Assembly: GCF_004337505.1 (NCBI RefSeq)
Contig: NZ_SJZI01000052.1
Location: 186,001 to 250,000, forward strand
Length of the DNA: 64,000 bases
Origin: Flaviaestuariibacter flavus
GTDB taxonomy: Bacteria; Bacteroidota; Bacteroidia; Chitinophagales; Chitinophagaceae
Reading direction: 5' to 3'
Position 1 is the stretch's first letter; every line of letters starts with the position of its first letter. Both the position numbers and the translations under genes were made by a program. The notes beneath the pieces are model-generated. The model saw only the letters and a list, made by a program, of their open reading frames with translations, ran no database searches and was not told the DNA's origin. Positions 42,463-51,653 of this stretch are shown piece after piece.

Positions 42463-43359
42463 ATGAAATTTGGTAGCACTATTTTCAACGGTATTATATC
42501 AAACTGCAAAGTCTTGAATGCAAATACAAAAAACAGTTTTAGGCAATCGCTGATAGGCAAGATGGGGGTTGCCGTAGAAGAAAGTGAAATAATGGTAGGC
42601 GCGGTTAGGACAGCTTATTTATCGGCTGGAACTGGTCATCCGGTGATCTTATTACATGGAGCCGGTGCAGGTGCCGTCACCTGGTATCCGGCGATAGCGG
42701 CGGTGGCCAAACTCTTTCACGTTCTGGCGCCAGATATCGTGGGATATGGAGAATCCGACAAACCCGCTGCGCCTTATGATCGCCGCTATTTCTCAAAGTG
42801 GCTAAAAGATTTCCTGGTTAATTTAAATATATCGCGCGCTCATATAGTTGGGCTGTCACAAGGAGGCGCTATAGCATTGCAGTTTGCCATAGATAATCCG
42901 GAGATGGTCGATAAACTTGTTTTGGTTGATTCAGCTGGCCTGGAAGCAAAAGTTTCTTTTTGGTCTCTGTTCGGAATGGTATGGTTGAATACTTTTCCAT
43001 CCATGATTGCAAGTCGTTTTAATGCTCATTTTATTCTCTATAAGCCAGAAAATAGGGATCCAAATCATAGTCTTTACTCTGTTGCTGTTATTAAATCTAC
43101 TGGAGGGAAAAACGTTTTCAGACTAGGAAGGGGTGCTGCTGTTTCGAAAATCGATGATGTATCCCTGCAGCAAATCAAAAGCAAAACTTTAATTATCTGG
43201 GGAAAGCAAGATCGGATGTTTTCTGTTGAAGCGGGTGAAAGGGCTGCCAGGATTATTCCACATGCAAAGATTCATATCATTGGGAATGCGGGGCATTTAC
43301 CTCTGATTGATCAAACGGAGATCTTCAACAAGCATCTCACCGATTTTCTAAACAGCTAA
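42463..43359 (+). CDS. Alpha/beta-hydrolase
   Basis: 298 residues by the first ATG; a start at 42562 (MGVAVEESEIMVGAVRTAYLSAG) would fit the family better. Catalytic features: oxyanion region LLHGAGAGAVTWYPAI, nucleophile elbow GLSQGG, acid in IIWGKQDRMFSVEAG and His in IIGNAGHLPLIDQTE. This resembles C-C bond hydrolases and esterases of the MhpC/BphD type. The DNA is more AT-rich than the nos region. Substrate unknown. Confidence 0.88.
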   Translation: MKFGSTIFNGIISNCKVLNANTKNSFRQSLIGKMGVAVEESEIMVGAVRTAYLSAGTGHPVILLHGAGAGAVTWYPAIAAVAKLFHVLAPDIVGYGESDKPAAPYDRRYFSKWLKDFLVNLNISRAHIVGLSQGGAIALQFAIDNPEMVDKLVLVDSAGLEAKVSFWSLFGMVWLNTFPSMIASRFNAHFILYKPENRDPNHSLYSVAVIKSTGGKNVFRLGRGAAVSKIDDVSLQQIKSKTLIIWGKQDRMFSVEAGERAARIIPHAKIHIIGNAGHLPLIDQTEIFNKHLTDFLNS

Positions 43360-43507
43360 AGATCAGTGGCTGGAACTTCACTTTGTAGCCGCTTGTCGCC
43401 TTTGGCGTTCCCCTTTACATATGGTCGGAATTGTAGCAGTTCGCGATAAGCATATTTAAGTCCGATACAACTCTACGGCTGTCCTACCCGGCGCCTGCCA
43501 CTGAAAG

Positions 43508-43670
43508 TAGTTTTGTGTCAAATAAAATTACATAAAATGAAAATTATTATCGTAGGAGCTTCGGCAACGCCGGGCACGCCGACACCGGCCCGGTCGATGT
43601 AACCTAAATGACAGCACGCAGGTATTTACGGAATGGTGGAAAGAAGTTGATAAGCACCAGAAATCTCTTT
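43508..43670 (+). pseudogene. Stub of a short-chain dehydrogenase gene
   Basis: A perfect -7 box TAGTTTTG (43508-43515) precedes an ATG at 43537 that begins MKIIIVGASAT, the Rossmann start of small SDR proteins. The frame stops after about 20 codons, but a shifted frame continues GPVDVT then NLNDSTQVF, like the second strand region (VQVDVTNLND) of such enzymes. Most of the gene is missing. Confidence 0.6.
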
Positions 43671-44238
43671 CCTGAATCGATTAAGAAGCAGCGTGATCGA
43701 ATGTAACGGCGCGAAACATGGAAGTGACTTCGCCAAAGGGCGTAAAAAGGTCCTGGAGATCCTGATTTCCCATAGTAAAATCAAGATTCAATACGTAAAG
43801 GATCGTACATGTTTGTTTGAAAGGATCAGATAAATATCTAAGAAAGGCAAGGAGTAGGGGAGAGATAAATGCGGAAGCAGGTTGAATGCGAAGGCAAGGG
43901 TGTAGCCGGTACTGAATGCGAGGCTCAAATGATAACTGGTGTGAGCTACGCTTATTATTGCATCTTCGGCTCTATTCTTTTGTGCGCCTCTTATTTGAAC
44001 AGAACCGCCGTGGTTCCGACAGCAGCGCCGGCGCAGCTGGTGCATCAGGATTTGTTCGGAGAAGAACCTTTCAAACAGCACTTGATGATCAGATCGACTA
44101 AATCCTTCAGGTCGTTGTAACAATTTTGACTGACGAAGAGGCTTTGCGCCAATGCAAAAATGATTATGGTGCCGGTATGCGTGAAAAACAAGATTCTGAA
44201 TGATAGCATCGGACAAAATCGATGCAAGTACTTCTCTA
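43671..44238. other. Degenerate stretch without a recognisable gene
   Basis: Several overlapping open frames exist on both strands, but none has family features. A plus-strand fragment near 43690-43833 (IECNGAKHGSDFAKGRKKVL, then EILISHSK) looks protein-like and could be the 3' end of a lost gene. Confidence 0.4.
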
Positions 44239-44421
44239 TTAAATTTTGTTACCCAGGTTGTCAGGATTTTTAATTCCGAGCTGGTTTTTGACTTCCTGAA
44301 TTCGGAGCCACAGCGATGCCAGCACTTCCTTATCCGCTTCCATAAAACATTCCGCATAAGCGGTTTCCAATTCGCTTAATTGCACTTCGAGCGGGAAGAA
44401 GCCCATTTCGTCTGACAACAT
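44239..44421 (-). CDS. Small acidic hypothetical protein
   Basis: 60 residues: MLSDEMGFFPLEVQLSELETAYAECFMEADKEVLASLWLRIQEVKNQLG-type amphipathic helices, acidic, no signal. The composition is that of a real small cytoplasmic protein. It lies downstream of the sigma-factor gene on the same strand. No family recognised. Confidence 0.5.
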   Translation of the reverse strand: MLSDEMGFFPLEVQLSELETAYAECFMEADKEVLASLWLRIQEVKNQLGIKNPDNLGNKI

Positions 44422-44709
44422 TTGCGGTATTTTAAAAATGATTACTCTAGTGTAACGATCGCAGCTGTAGTGTCATCGCGTTGTATAGCTTCGGAATGCG
44501 CGTCAGTTACCCAATGTTCCTGCTGCATGCTTAAATCTTCGGCAAGCGCGCTGAAACCCGGAAGAAATAACCTGTTGATTAATGTTGGACCTGATGTCCC
44601 GTTACTGTAGCAAATGCAATAATCGCTCCGCGAATCGAAATGTTTCGCCTGGCTCGTCAGCGGCCGGTTGGAGATGCGAAGGCGGGGCTTTCGTATCCGT
44701 GTCCGTCCG

Positions 44710-45582
44710 TCAGAGAAAGGCACGCAGCAATACGGCATTGTTGCGCTGCCGTAGTAGTTGCAATGCCTTGTCTTTAATCTGGCGAATGCGTTCCGTTGTC
44801 ATGTCGAGCGATAAAGCGATCTCCCGTAGAGTGTGCGGGCGCGCATGCCCGATTCCGAAAAAGGCGCAAAGTATCAGCTGGTCACGCTCCTTAAGGCCTG
44901 CGAGGGAACGGCGTAGCTCAATCTGCAGTGATAGCGTATGTGCCAGGGAATGATCTGCAGCCATTCTTTCGTCTTCGCTGGACAGCTCGTCGCAAGGCGT
45001 TGCGTCTTCCCTTCCGGGTAAGGGCGCATCAAGACTGTTAACCCGCTCATTGACCGAATGCGCCAACCGCACATCTTCGACAGAGATGCCCATGGCTTCG
45101 GCCAATTCTTCAGTGGATGGAAGTCGTTCATGTTCCTGCTCCAGGAGTGCCTGCATGTGCTGTACCCGAATGCCCGCCCCGATGCGGTTGGAAGGTATGC
45201 GCGCCAGTCGTCCCTTATCAGAAAGGGCCTGAGCGATGCTCTGGCGAATCCACCATACAGCACAGGAAATAAACTTGAAGCCGCGGCTCTCATCAAACCG
45301 GGCTGCTGCTTTGATCAGGCCCAGGTTACCTTCATTGATGAGGTCGGACAGCGCCAGGCCACGGTGCTGGTATTGTTTGGCTACCGTGACAACGAAGCGC
45401 AGGTTGGCTTGCACCAGTTGCTGCAGCGCTTCCGGGTCGCCGTTCCGGATGCTCCGTGCAAGAAGGGCCTCATTTTCAGCGCTCACCATGGGCAAGCGAT
45501 TCACCTCGGACAGGTAACTTTCCAGCCGGTCGACTTTTCGCGGTGTGAACAGGGATTGAACCACAAGGGGGCGCATACGCAT
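44710..45582 (-). CDS. Alternative sigma-70 (RpoD-like group) factor
   Basis: 290 residues. Region 1.2 (RLESYLSEVNRLPMVSAENEALLARSI), region 2 (ANLRFVVTVAKQYQHRGLALSDLINEGNLGLIKAAARFDESRGFKFISCAVWWIRQSI), region 3 (RLPSTEELAEAMGISVEDVRLA) and region 4 (HTLREIALSLDMTTERIRQIKDKALQLLR) are complete. Size and layout equal the main Bacteroidota RpoD, but the sequence is atypical (FISCAVWWI instead of FISYAVWWI, DLINEGNLG conserved), so I take it as a paralogous group 2 sigma factor. No anti-sigma gene is adjacent. Confidence 0.92.
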   Translation of the reverse strand: MRMRPLVVQSLFTPRKVDRLESYLSEVNRLPMVSAENEALLARSIRNGDPEALQQLVQANLRFVVTVAKQYQHRGLALSDLINEGNLGLIKAAARFDESRGFKFISCAVWWIRQSIAQALSDKGRLARIPSNRIGAGIRVQHMQALLEQEHERLPSTEELAEAMGISVEDVRLAHSVNERVNSLDAPLPGREDATPCDELSSEDERMAADHSLAHTLSLQIELRRSLAGLKERDQLILCAFFGIGHARPHTLREIALSLDMTTERIRQIKDKALQLLRQRNNAVLLRAFL

Positions 45583-46021
45583 TGATTAGGAGGAGTGAAC
45601 AAAAAGGGAAGGCCGTCAGCTTAGGAATAGGGCGAAAAGCAGAGGCAGTAGCAATGCCAGCGGAAGCGAGAAGGTAGGTTTAATAGCTCATAATGTCTAA
45701 TATATTCGGTCGAAGCGGCGCCAACAGCACCGTCCGCCTTCCGAAGGCATCCCAACAGTGAAGCCCGTGCATAGTGCGATAAAGTAGCAGGATGCGCCGG
45801 TGCAGACAAGTTGACCACTTTACGGCCCGTTGCACGCGCACGCAGTGAGCGGCTTTTCGTGGACTGATTGTTGCTCCTGAAAAGGAGTATCCCTTTATTT
45901 CACGCTTTCGATCCTCCCTCCTTTGTGGTGCCCACAGCAGTTGATTTTTTCATACCTGCAAAAGAGGCAATCTTTTCTGCCGATAACCCTCACTATATCC
46001 TTGAACATCTAAAAAAATGTT
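45583..46021. other. Intergenic region, no gene seen
   Basis: 439 bases between divergent genes. A CTCCTTTG element near 45919 could be a -7 box for the gene at 46022, though about 100 bases away. Nothing else is identifiable. Confidence 0.45.
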
Positions 46022-46564
46022 ATGAAAAACCTGGTAGCCGCATTCGCAATGGCCATTTTGCTTGCTTTCGCAGCCCAGGCGCAGGAGATCGACACGGTGC
46101 GGGTGCAGGCAAAGGTGCGGCGCTTTCAGCCCGACAAGTATTACCTGATCACCTACGAAACAGGCGAAACCGTTGATTCCGCCGGAAAAACTCTGCGGTC
46201 GAGCCGCAGTTATTTTTTTGATAAAAAAGAACGTATGCTCCACTCTGTGCGGGAGAGCAGCAACGCCGCTTTTCCGCGACGGGGCACACAGGTGGTCTAT
46301 GATTTCTGGAAGAACCGACTGACTAAGGTGAACGTTACCCCGCCGGCCTCGGATTGCCGCAACTGCGCCAGTGAATATTTCTTTGAGGCAGATACCCTCT
46401 GGAATATCCGGGAGCGTGGCTACCGCAATGCCCTGCCCCGCAGCTATGCGGCCCGCGCCGCCTATTTCCGGTCGCGCGTGCCTGTGCTGTTGGAATGGGG
46501 CTACTTCGGGAATGAACACACCGTCAACGGCAGGCAGGAAACCAGCACCAGACGTTCTTACTGA
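46022..46564 (+). CDS. Secreted hypothetical protein
   Basis: 180 residues with a signal peptide (LVAAFAMAILLAFAAQAQ). The mature part is beta-rich: DTVRVQAKVRRFQPDKYYLITYETGETVD, SSRSYFFDKKERMLHSVRESS, followed by a CRNC motif (DCRNCASEYFFEADTLW). No family recognised. It is on the same strand as, and about 150 bases before, a histidine kinase gene. Confidence 0.75.
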   Translation: MKNLVAAFAMAILLAFAAQAQEIDTVRVQAKVRRFQPDKYYLITYETGETVDSAGKTLRSSRSYFFDKKERMLHSVRESSNAAFPRRGTQVVYDFWKNRLTKVNVTPPASDCRNCASEYFFEADTLWNIRERGYRNALPRSYAARAAYFRSRVPVLLEWGYFGNEHTVNGRQETSTRRSY

Positions 46565-46712
46565 CCGGTGCCGTTGGTAGGCATAAAGTTGGCGCGCAGG
46601 CCGAAAGACGAACCAACGAGGACTTGCAGCAACCCTTGCCCGGACGCCCTCCGATCCTTCGGAAATTACCTGGTAAACCGTATCTATAAAGCCAACCTTC
46701 ATAAAAGCCATT

Positions 46713-48320
46713 ATGCCTAATGATTCCATTTTGCCGCAACCCGATTATTTTACGGAGGCCTTGTTTGAGGCGCTGCCTGGAAGTTGCATCTTGCTGCAAA
46801 ACAATGCGCCCCTGTATACGGTGCTTGCCGCCACTCCCGCATACCTGGCCCAGATGGGTTGCAGGAAAGAAGCGCTCCTCGGCAAAAGTATCTTCGAAAT
46901 AGCACCGTCCTGCACGGATAGCCATTCCGATACCGGCGTGCACGACCTTACCCATTCGCTCGCCCAGGTGCTCCGCTTCCGGAAGCCGCACGCGCTGCCG
47001 GTGCAGCGCTACGACATTGCGGGTGCCGATGAAGGTTTCACCAAACACTATCGGCGCGTCAGCAACAGACCGGTGCTTTCTCCGGATGGCAAAGTAGCCT
47101 TCATCATTCATACCGCCGAAGACATTTCTCCCGAGGTCAGCGCCATGGAGCAGGATGAAAAGATCAAAGGCCTAAAGCAGGCCTACGGCCTTTTCATGCA
47201 GGCGCCCTTTGCCATCTATATGCTGACTGGCCCGCATTTTAGGATTGACCTGGCGAATCCGCCCGCGCTGGCACACTGGGGCAAATCTTCCGACGTACTG
47301 GGACAGCGCTACTTTGACGTGGTTCCTGATCTGCGCGAGCAGGGATTCAGTACGCTCTTGCACGACGTGCTCCAAACCGGCGCCACCAGGCACGCTTACG
47401 AGGTGCCTTTGCCGCGCGGGCAGGCGGGCCCGGAAGAGACCGGCTATTTCAACTACGTCTGCCAACCTTTCCGCCAACCGGGCGCAATGCTGCCCGAAAG
47501 CGTGCTGGTGATCGCCATCGACGTAACCCGGCAGGCGATCGCATGCCGCAAGATTGAGGAAGTGGTGGCGCACCGAACCCGGGAGCTGTCCGACATCAAC
47601 CGCGCCCTCCAGGAGGCGAACCAGGAGCTCAAGCGCTCCAATGCGAATCTCGAGGAATTCGCCTATGCGGCTTCGCACGACCTGCAGGAGCCGGTACGCA
47701 AGATCCGCTACTTTACCAGCCATCTGAAGAAGCAACTTGAGAACAAGCTTTACGATGGGAAAGCCCATTCCTTCGAACGGATCGAAACAGCTACACAGCG
47801 CATGGGCAGCCTCATCGACGACCTGATGCAATATGCGCATGTAAGCCAGCTGCCGCACGAAATGGCACCGGTAGACCTGAACCTTGTGGTGCAGCAGGTG
47901 CTCGAAGACCTGGAGTTGCACATCCAGCAGAAAGGGGCCGTCGTGCAGGTGCACCCCCTGCCCGTCGTAAAGGGCTATCGCTGCCAGTTGCAGCAGCTTT
48001 TTCAAAACCTGGTGGGCAATGCGCTGAAGTACAGCAAGCCACAGGTGCCACCGCATATTTCCGTTTCGGCGGTGCAACAAGAGTGCGACGGCCGGCACTT
48101 CCAGGCCATCAGCGTTCGCGACAATGGGATCGGTTTTCCGCAGGAATACGAAGCGAAGATCTTCCAGATGTTCGCCCGCTTGCACGGGAAGGCCGAGTTC
48201 AGCGGATCGGGTGTCGGCCTCGCCATCGTAAAGAAAATGGTGGAAAACCATCACGGGATCATTCAGGTGCGTAGCGTGCCCGGCGCCGGCTCCACCTTCA
48301 CAGTCTGGTTGCCGGCATAA
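46713..48320 (+). CDS. PAS-domain sensor histidine kinase
   Basis: 535 residues, no membrane segment. Two PAS domains (about 10-140 and 155-290), a coiled linker (HRTRELSDINRALQEANQELKRSNANLEEFAY), then the phosphoacceptor H322 in AASHDLQEPVRKIRYF and an ATPase domain with NLVGNALKY, DNGIGFPQEYEAKIF and GSGVGLAIVKKMVENHHG. This is the soluble HK type common in Bacteroidota, often paired with single-domain receivers like the broken ones nearby. The signal is unknown. Confidence 0.95.
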   Translation: MPNDSILPQPDYFTEALFEALPGSCILLQNNAPLYTVLAATPAYLAQMGCRKEALLGKSIFEIAPSCTDSHSDTGVHDLTHSLAQVLRFRKPHALPVQRYDIAGADEGFTKHYRRVSNRPVLSPDGKVAFIIHTAEDISPEVSAMEQDEKIKGLKQAYGLFMQAPFAIYMLTGPHFRIDLANPPALAHWGKSSDVLGQRYFDVVPDLREQGFSTLLHDVLQTGATRHAYEVPLPRGQAGPEETGYFNYVCQPFRQPGAMLPESVLVIAIDVTRQAIACRKIEEVVAHRTRELSDINRALQEANQELKRSNANLEEFAYAASHDLQEPVRKIRYFTSHLKKQLENKLYDGKAHSFERIETATQRMGSLIDDLMQYAHVSQLPHEMAPVDLNLVVQQVLEDLELHIQQKGAVVQVHPLPVVKGYRCQLQQLFQNLVGNALKYSKPQVPPHISVSAVQQECDGRHFQAISVRDNGIGFPQEYEAKIFQMFARLHGKAEFSGSGVGLAIVKKMVENHHGIIQVRSVPGAGSTFTVWLPA

Positions 48321-48382
48321 TAATTTGGTTTCTGCCCAATGCTCCTGTACCCACCCGTTCGGAAATCCGTAAACGACAATGT

Positions 48383-48685
48383 ATGAAAGACGACAACGAG
48401 CAGATCCTGGCTGAATTCCACGAGCAGGCGCGCGGCGCATTTTTCGAGTTGTTTGCCGATTTCGACCAGGCCGCGCAGGCCCTCCACCGCGAAAAGGAGG
48501 AGCAGCAATTTCAAAAGACTCGCCACGCATTTGGCCTGGCACTAAAAGCCCGTCTCGAAGCACTGGCGTCCGGGCTCTTGCAGGCGCACCAACATAACCG
48601 GCAGGAGAATGATCTATCGCAAAACCTGCAGCGCCACATCCAGTATTACCTACACCAGTTTGTAGTGAAGACTCGGGAGCGGTAG
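48383..48685 (+). CDS. Small helical hypothetical protein
   Basis: 100 residues, charged and helical throughout: ILAEFHEQARGAFFELFADFDQAAQAL, HREKEEQQFQKTRHAFGLALKARLEALASGLLQAHQ. No signal. Follows the histidine kinase by 62 bases. It may work with that kinase, but no domain is recognisable. Confidence 0.65.
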   Translation: MKDDNEQILAEFHEQARGAFFELFADFDQAAQALHREKEEQQFQKTRHAFGLALKARLEALASGLLQAHQHNRQENDLSQNLQRHIQYYLHQFVVKTRER

Positions 48686-48751
48686 GTTCCCGAAAAAGCG
48701 ACGCGCATGGTCTTGCCGCTATCGTGGCATGATATTCCCCGTATTAGCAAG

Positions 48752-48781
48752 GGCTCCTGCAACGAGCCGCTGTCTTTTTTT
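48752..48781 (+). terminator. Weak terminator
   Basis: GGCTC and GAGCC pair around CTGCAAC, followed by GCTGTC and a run of eight T. It closes the kinase and small-protein transcript. Confidence 0.55.
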
Positions 48782-48869
48782 ACCGCTGGCGGGCCGCCGC
48801 GGTGCATGTTTCCTTTCTTGCCTTTTCTTTCCCGCTTCCCGCCTAGTTGACTCTCAAAAATAATGGACC

Positions 48870-49139
48870 ATGAACACCTACCGCATTTATCTCATCGGGC
48901 CAGCCGACCGGTTTTATTTATCCAATTATCCGGAGCTGGAGGCGCAACTCAGCAAGGCACTACCGCACTCGACTTCAACGCCCATCGACGCAACCGCATC
49001 CATGTTCTTGTCTTTTGCGAAACATCATTGGCTTAACAGCCGGCTGGCGGTGCGGTATCCAGAGCTGGCCGACCGGATCGGCTCGAAGGATATCCCGCTT
49101 TCCGTGCTGGAGCAGCTTTTTGAGGCGAGCCGTCCATAG
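48870..49139 (+). CDS. Small hypothetical protein
   Basis: 89 residues: MNTYRIYLIGPADRFYLSN, FLSFAKHHWLNSRLAVRYPEL, ending LSVLEQLFEASRP. No signal or membrane segment. Not recognised. Sequence beyond its stop keeps coding-like character in other frames (DLEAYVTQAIRNRNSVGPEDA near 49156-49220), which suggests a gene remnant next door. Confidence 0.55.
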   Translation: MNTYRIYLIGPADRFYLSNYPELEAQLSKALPHSTSTPIDATASMFLSFAKHHWLNSRLAVRYPELADRIGSKDIPLSVLEQLFEASRP

Positions 49140-49453
49140 GCGCTCTTCCAGCACGATCTCGAAGCCTATGTGACCCAGGCGATTCGGAACCGCAACAGCG
49201 TCGGCCCCGAGGATGCCTGAACAAAAACAAACCCGACGACGCCAAACTTCCAAATGTCGGTAAGGCGCTGCGTTCCGGGCACTTTGTGGAAGAAACTGTT
49301 GAGGCGGTTACGTTCGGTCTCTTCGTTGATGGCGATGACTACCGGGTGGTGACCCTACTAGCGGTGGACGAACAGCTAAGGACCTGCCGACCCCTGAGAT
49401 TGCGCTCCATTTACAGGGAAGCGCTGCCTGGCGGGTGCCTACCGGATGAATGA
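49140..49453 (+). pseudogene. Possible remnant reading frames
   Basis: Two protein-like segments in different frames: one ending VGPEDA at about 49220, and one without a start codon (SGHFVEETVEAVTFGLFVDG, DDYRVVTLLAVDEQ, LRLRSIYREALPGG) ending with a stop at 49451-49453. Neither forms a complete gene. Confidence 0.35.
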
Positions 49454-49536
49454 GGAAACGCCGCATGTCATCAGGCAATTACTTCTCGAAATGGAGGCCC
49501 GGTAAAGCCTCTGTTAACCTTGTAAAAAGAACCTTT

Positions 49537-49944
49537 ATGATACCTGTACAGGAATTGCGGATCGGAAACTATGTGAGCGTGGGTAACAAATGGCGCCAGC
49601 TGACCGCCATCGGGCGGAACACTGTACAGGCCGATAGCGATGCATTGACAACCCAGATCCAGGGATACAAGCCGGAAGACCTGTCGCCGGTGGCGCTCTC
49701 CGAAAGCATTCTGCTGCGATGCGGTTTTGTATTTCGCGACTATTTCCATTTCTGGCAGCTCATTGCCGGCAGCGGCAACGATCGATCCGAACTGGACCTC
49801 GACAACGATTTCAACCTGCTCGATTTTATGCGCCGCCCGATTGTGCGCAGGATCGCATCGCTGCACCAGCTCCAGAATCTTTACTTTGCGCTCAAGGGGA
49901 AGGAACTTTCCCTATGCGATGGCGAAAAGGAATTGCCGCATTAG
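49537..49944 (+). CDS. Phage/mobile-element-type conserved protein
   Basis: 135 residues from the ATG at 49537; the upstream ATG at 49450 adds 29 residues that overlap the remnant frame. IPVQELRIGNYVSVGNKWRQLTAI, PVALSESILLRCGFVFRDYFHFW and ASLHQLQNLYFALKGKELSL match a widespread Bacteroidota protein family seen in phages and mobile elements (RIGN...LHQLQNLYFALTGKEL). Function unknown. It supports past element activity in this accessory stretch. Confidence 0.75.
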   Translation: MIPVQELRIGNYVSVGNKWRQLTAIGRNTVQADSDALTTQIQGYKPEDLSPVALSESILLRCGFVFRDYFHFWQLIAGSGNDRSELDLDNDFNLLDFMRRPIVRRIASLHQLQNLYFALKGKELSLCDGEKELPH

Positions 49945-50215
49945 TGCTGCGACCTTGTAGGGGAAGAACAGAGTGTCCCGTTTTCCATGATGACGCGGAT
50001 GGTTTCCATGAGCGCGGGATAGGAATTCGGCTTTATAAAGAAACCCTGAACGGATTTACTATACGCGTCGATGACAATGCTTTGGTCGCTAGCGGTTGTG
50101 AAAAACAGGTACGGTATGCATTTGACCCGCAGCTTCGCGTTCATCTTTACCTGGTCGCGTATCCTGGTTGTCTTTGTCATCTTCGATGGTGATCACGGGG
50201 CCACCTGAATTCATA
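49941..50215 (-). pseudogene. Response-regulator receiver with internal deletion
   Basis: From the minus-strand ATG at 50215 the frame gives MNSGGPVITIEDDKDNQD, the start and acidic pair of a receiver domain. A shifted frame then gives TRIRDQVKMNAKLRVKCIP, FLFTTA-like PYLFFTTASDQSIVIDAYS and SVQGFFIKPNSYPALMETIRVI, the last half with the conserved Lys. About 50-60 residues including the phosphoacceptor Asp are missing. Confidence 0.75.
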
Positions 50216-50390
50216 AAGAGCTTTGCGCGAAGTCGAACAACATGGACACGCCGGGTTCAGAAACGACTAAAAAGTGAAGGCAGGCTATTTATTGCCCATG
50301 CGCCGATCTATTCATGATCGCTTATTTCCTTTTGAGGAAGGACTGCGGGTTTTGCATGGATAGGCTGCACCTAAAGTACCGGAGGAATAA

Positions 50391-51458
50391 ATGAAACAGA
50401 AAAAGCAGCTAGTCGGGAACAAGAAAAAAGGGCCCGTTGCGGTAAAGCGGGGCCGGTGGACAAAAAGAGCACACCGGACGCCAGCCAGAATTGAAGCAGT
50501 GGGAAGCATGAGTGTGTCGCAAGACCGTTGCGAGGAACAACTGGCCGACCTGCTTGAGCAACTGCGGCATCAGGAGGACGAGAAAGGGCGCCGGGCCGCC
50601 GAGTTGCTGCTTGCCAACAAGGAGCTGCTTTTTCAGAGCTACGAGAAGGCGCAGCGTGCCGGTGAGCTGGAGATCGCCAATGCCGAACTAGAGCGCCAGG
50701 GGTTGCTGAAAGAGCGACGAGCCGCCGAGTTGGCCGCGGCACTGGACGACTTGAAAGCGTTCGCCTACATCACCAGCCACCACCTGCAGGAGCCACTGCG
50801 CAAGATCCGCCTTTTCGCCGACCGACTCCTCGGTACTGAATCGGCTGCTCTGTCCGCCAAAGGCCGGGAAGACCTGTACCGTATCGAGCGCGGCGCCATG
50901 CGGATGAGCAACATGATACAGGATATCTACCGGTATGCCCGGGTCAACCTCCACGAGCAACAGCCAGAGGAGGTTGAAGCTGATAAGCTTGTTGATCAGG
51001 TGCTCGATGGGTTTGCCGGACGGCTGGACCAGGCTGGCGCAAGGGTTGTGAATGAGCTGGCGATTACCCTTCCGCTCGCTGGCGAACAATTTCACGAAGC
51101 ATTTCGCCAGGTGATCGATAATGCGCTTACCTTTTCGCGACCCGGCATTCCGCCCCAAATCCACATCAGCGGCACCTGTAATACAGGTGCCGGCTTCGGG
51201 ATCGCCGCTCTGACGCAAGACCGTGGATACTTTCGCATTTCAATACAGGACAACGGCATCGGCTTCGAGCCCCGCTTCAACGAGCGCATCTTCGATGTTT
51301 TTCGTACGTTGCATTCCGTGGGCGCATATCCTGGCACCGGCATCGGGCTCGCCATCGTGCGCCGTATTATGCACCGGCATGGAGGGCTCGCCACCGCGGA
51401 TGGCTTGCCGAATGAGGGCGCTCGCTTTTCCCTTTATTTCCCGATGTCCTGGCCGTGA
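50391..51458 (+). CDS. Soluble sensor histidine kinase without PAS domain
   Basis: 355 residues. A very basic N-terminus (KQKKQLVGNKKKGPVAVKRGRWTKRAH-like) is followed by a long coiled coil (about 45-120, with repeated RRAAEL), the phosphoacceptor H130 in TSHHLQEPLRKIRLF and an ATPase domain with QVIDNALTFSRP, DNGIGFEPRFNERIF and GTGIGLAIVRRIMHRHGG. There is no sensor domain other than the coiled coil, so input probably comes from a partner. A start at 50508 (MSVSQDRCEE) would drop the basic stretch. It lies between two receiver remnants. Confidence 0.92.
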   Translation: MKQKKQLVGNKKKGPVAVKRGRWTKRAHRTPARIEAVGSMSVSQDRCEEQLADLLEQLRHQEDEKGRRAAELLLANKELLFQSYEKAQRAGELEIANAELERQGLLKERRAAELAAALDDLKAFAYITSHHLQEPLRKIRLFADRLLGTESAALSAKGREDLYRIERGAMRMSNMIQDIYRYARVNLHEQQPEEVEADKLVDQVLDGFAGRLDQAGARVVNELAITLPLAGEQFHEAFRQVIDNALTFSRPGIPPQIHISGTCNTGAGFGIAALTQDRGYFRISIQDNGIGFEPRFNERIFDVFRTLHSVGAYPGTGIGLAIVRRIMHRHGGLATADGLPNEGARFSLYFPMSWP

Positions 51459-51539
51459 AATTTATTCGGTCGAAGCTGATCGCCGTCTCTGCAGGGCCCG
51501 TTTGTTGTTGCTGATGCCTGGCCCTTTTTCAAAAAACAA

Positions 51540-51653
51540 ATGGCACATGACCTGATTCTCTACGCAGACGACGGCGACCTGGAGGTGTTCGCTTCGGCTT
51601 TATTCGCTCATGCCGGAATGGGGCTTGAGGTTTTTCACGATGGCCAGGTGTAG
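51540..51653 (+). pseudogene. Truncated receiver-domain start
   Basis: 37 codons beginning MAHDLILYADDGDLEVFASALF with the acidic pocket of a response-regulator receiver and ending at a stop in the second helix/strand (EVFHDGQV). It follows the histidine kinase by 81 bases, where a cognate receiver gene would be expected. Confidence 0.6.

Noticed and set aside
43788-44357. 189-codon minus-strand open frame
   Set aside because: Cys/His/Arg-rich with no helix pattern or motif; in a degenerate region. It also overlaps the more plausible small protein at 44239-44421.
44442-44738. 98-codon frame downstream of the sigma factor
   Set aside because: It begins inside the sigma-factor gene in another frame and has no recognisable domain; only a short C-terminal part looks protein-like.
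47172-48563. 463-codon minus-strand open frame opposite the histidine kinase
   Set aside because: It is antisense to a complete kinase and has His/Arg-rich shadow composition.
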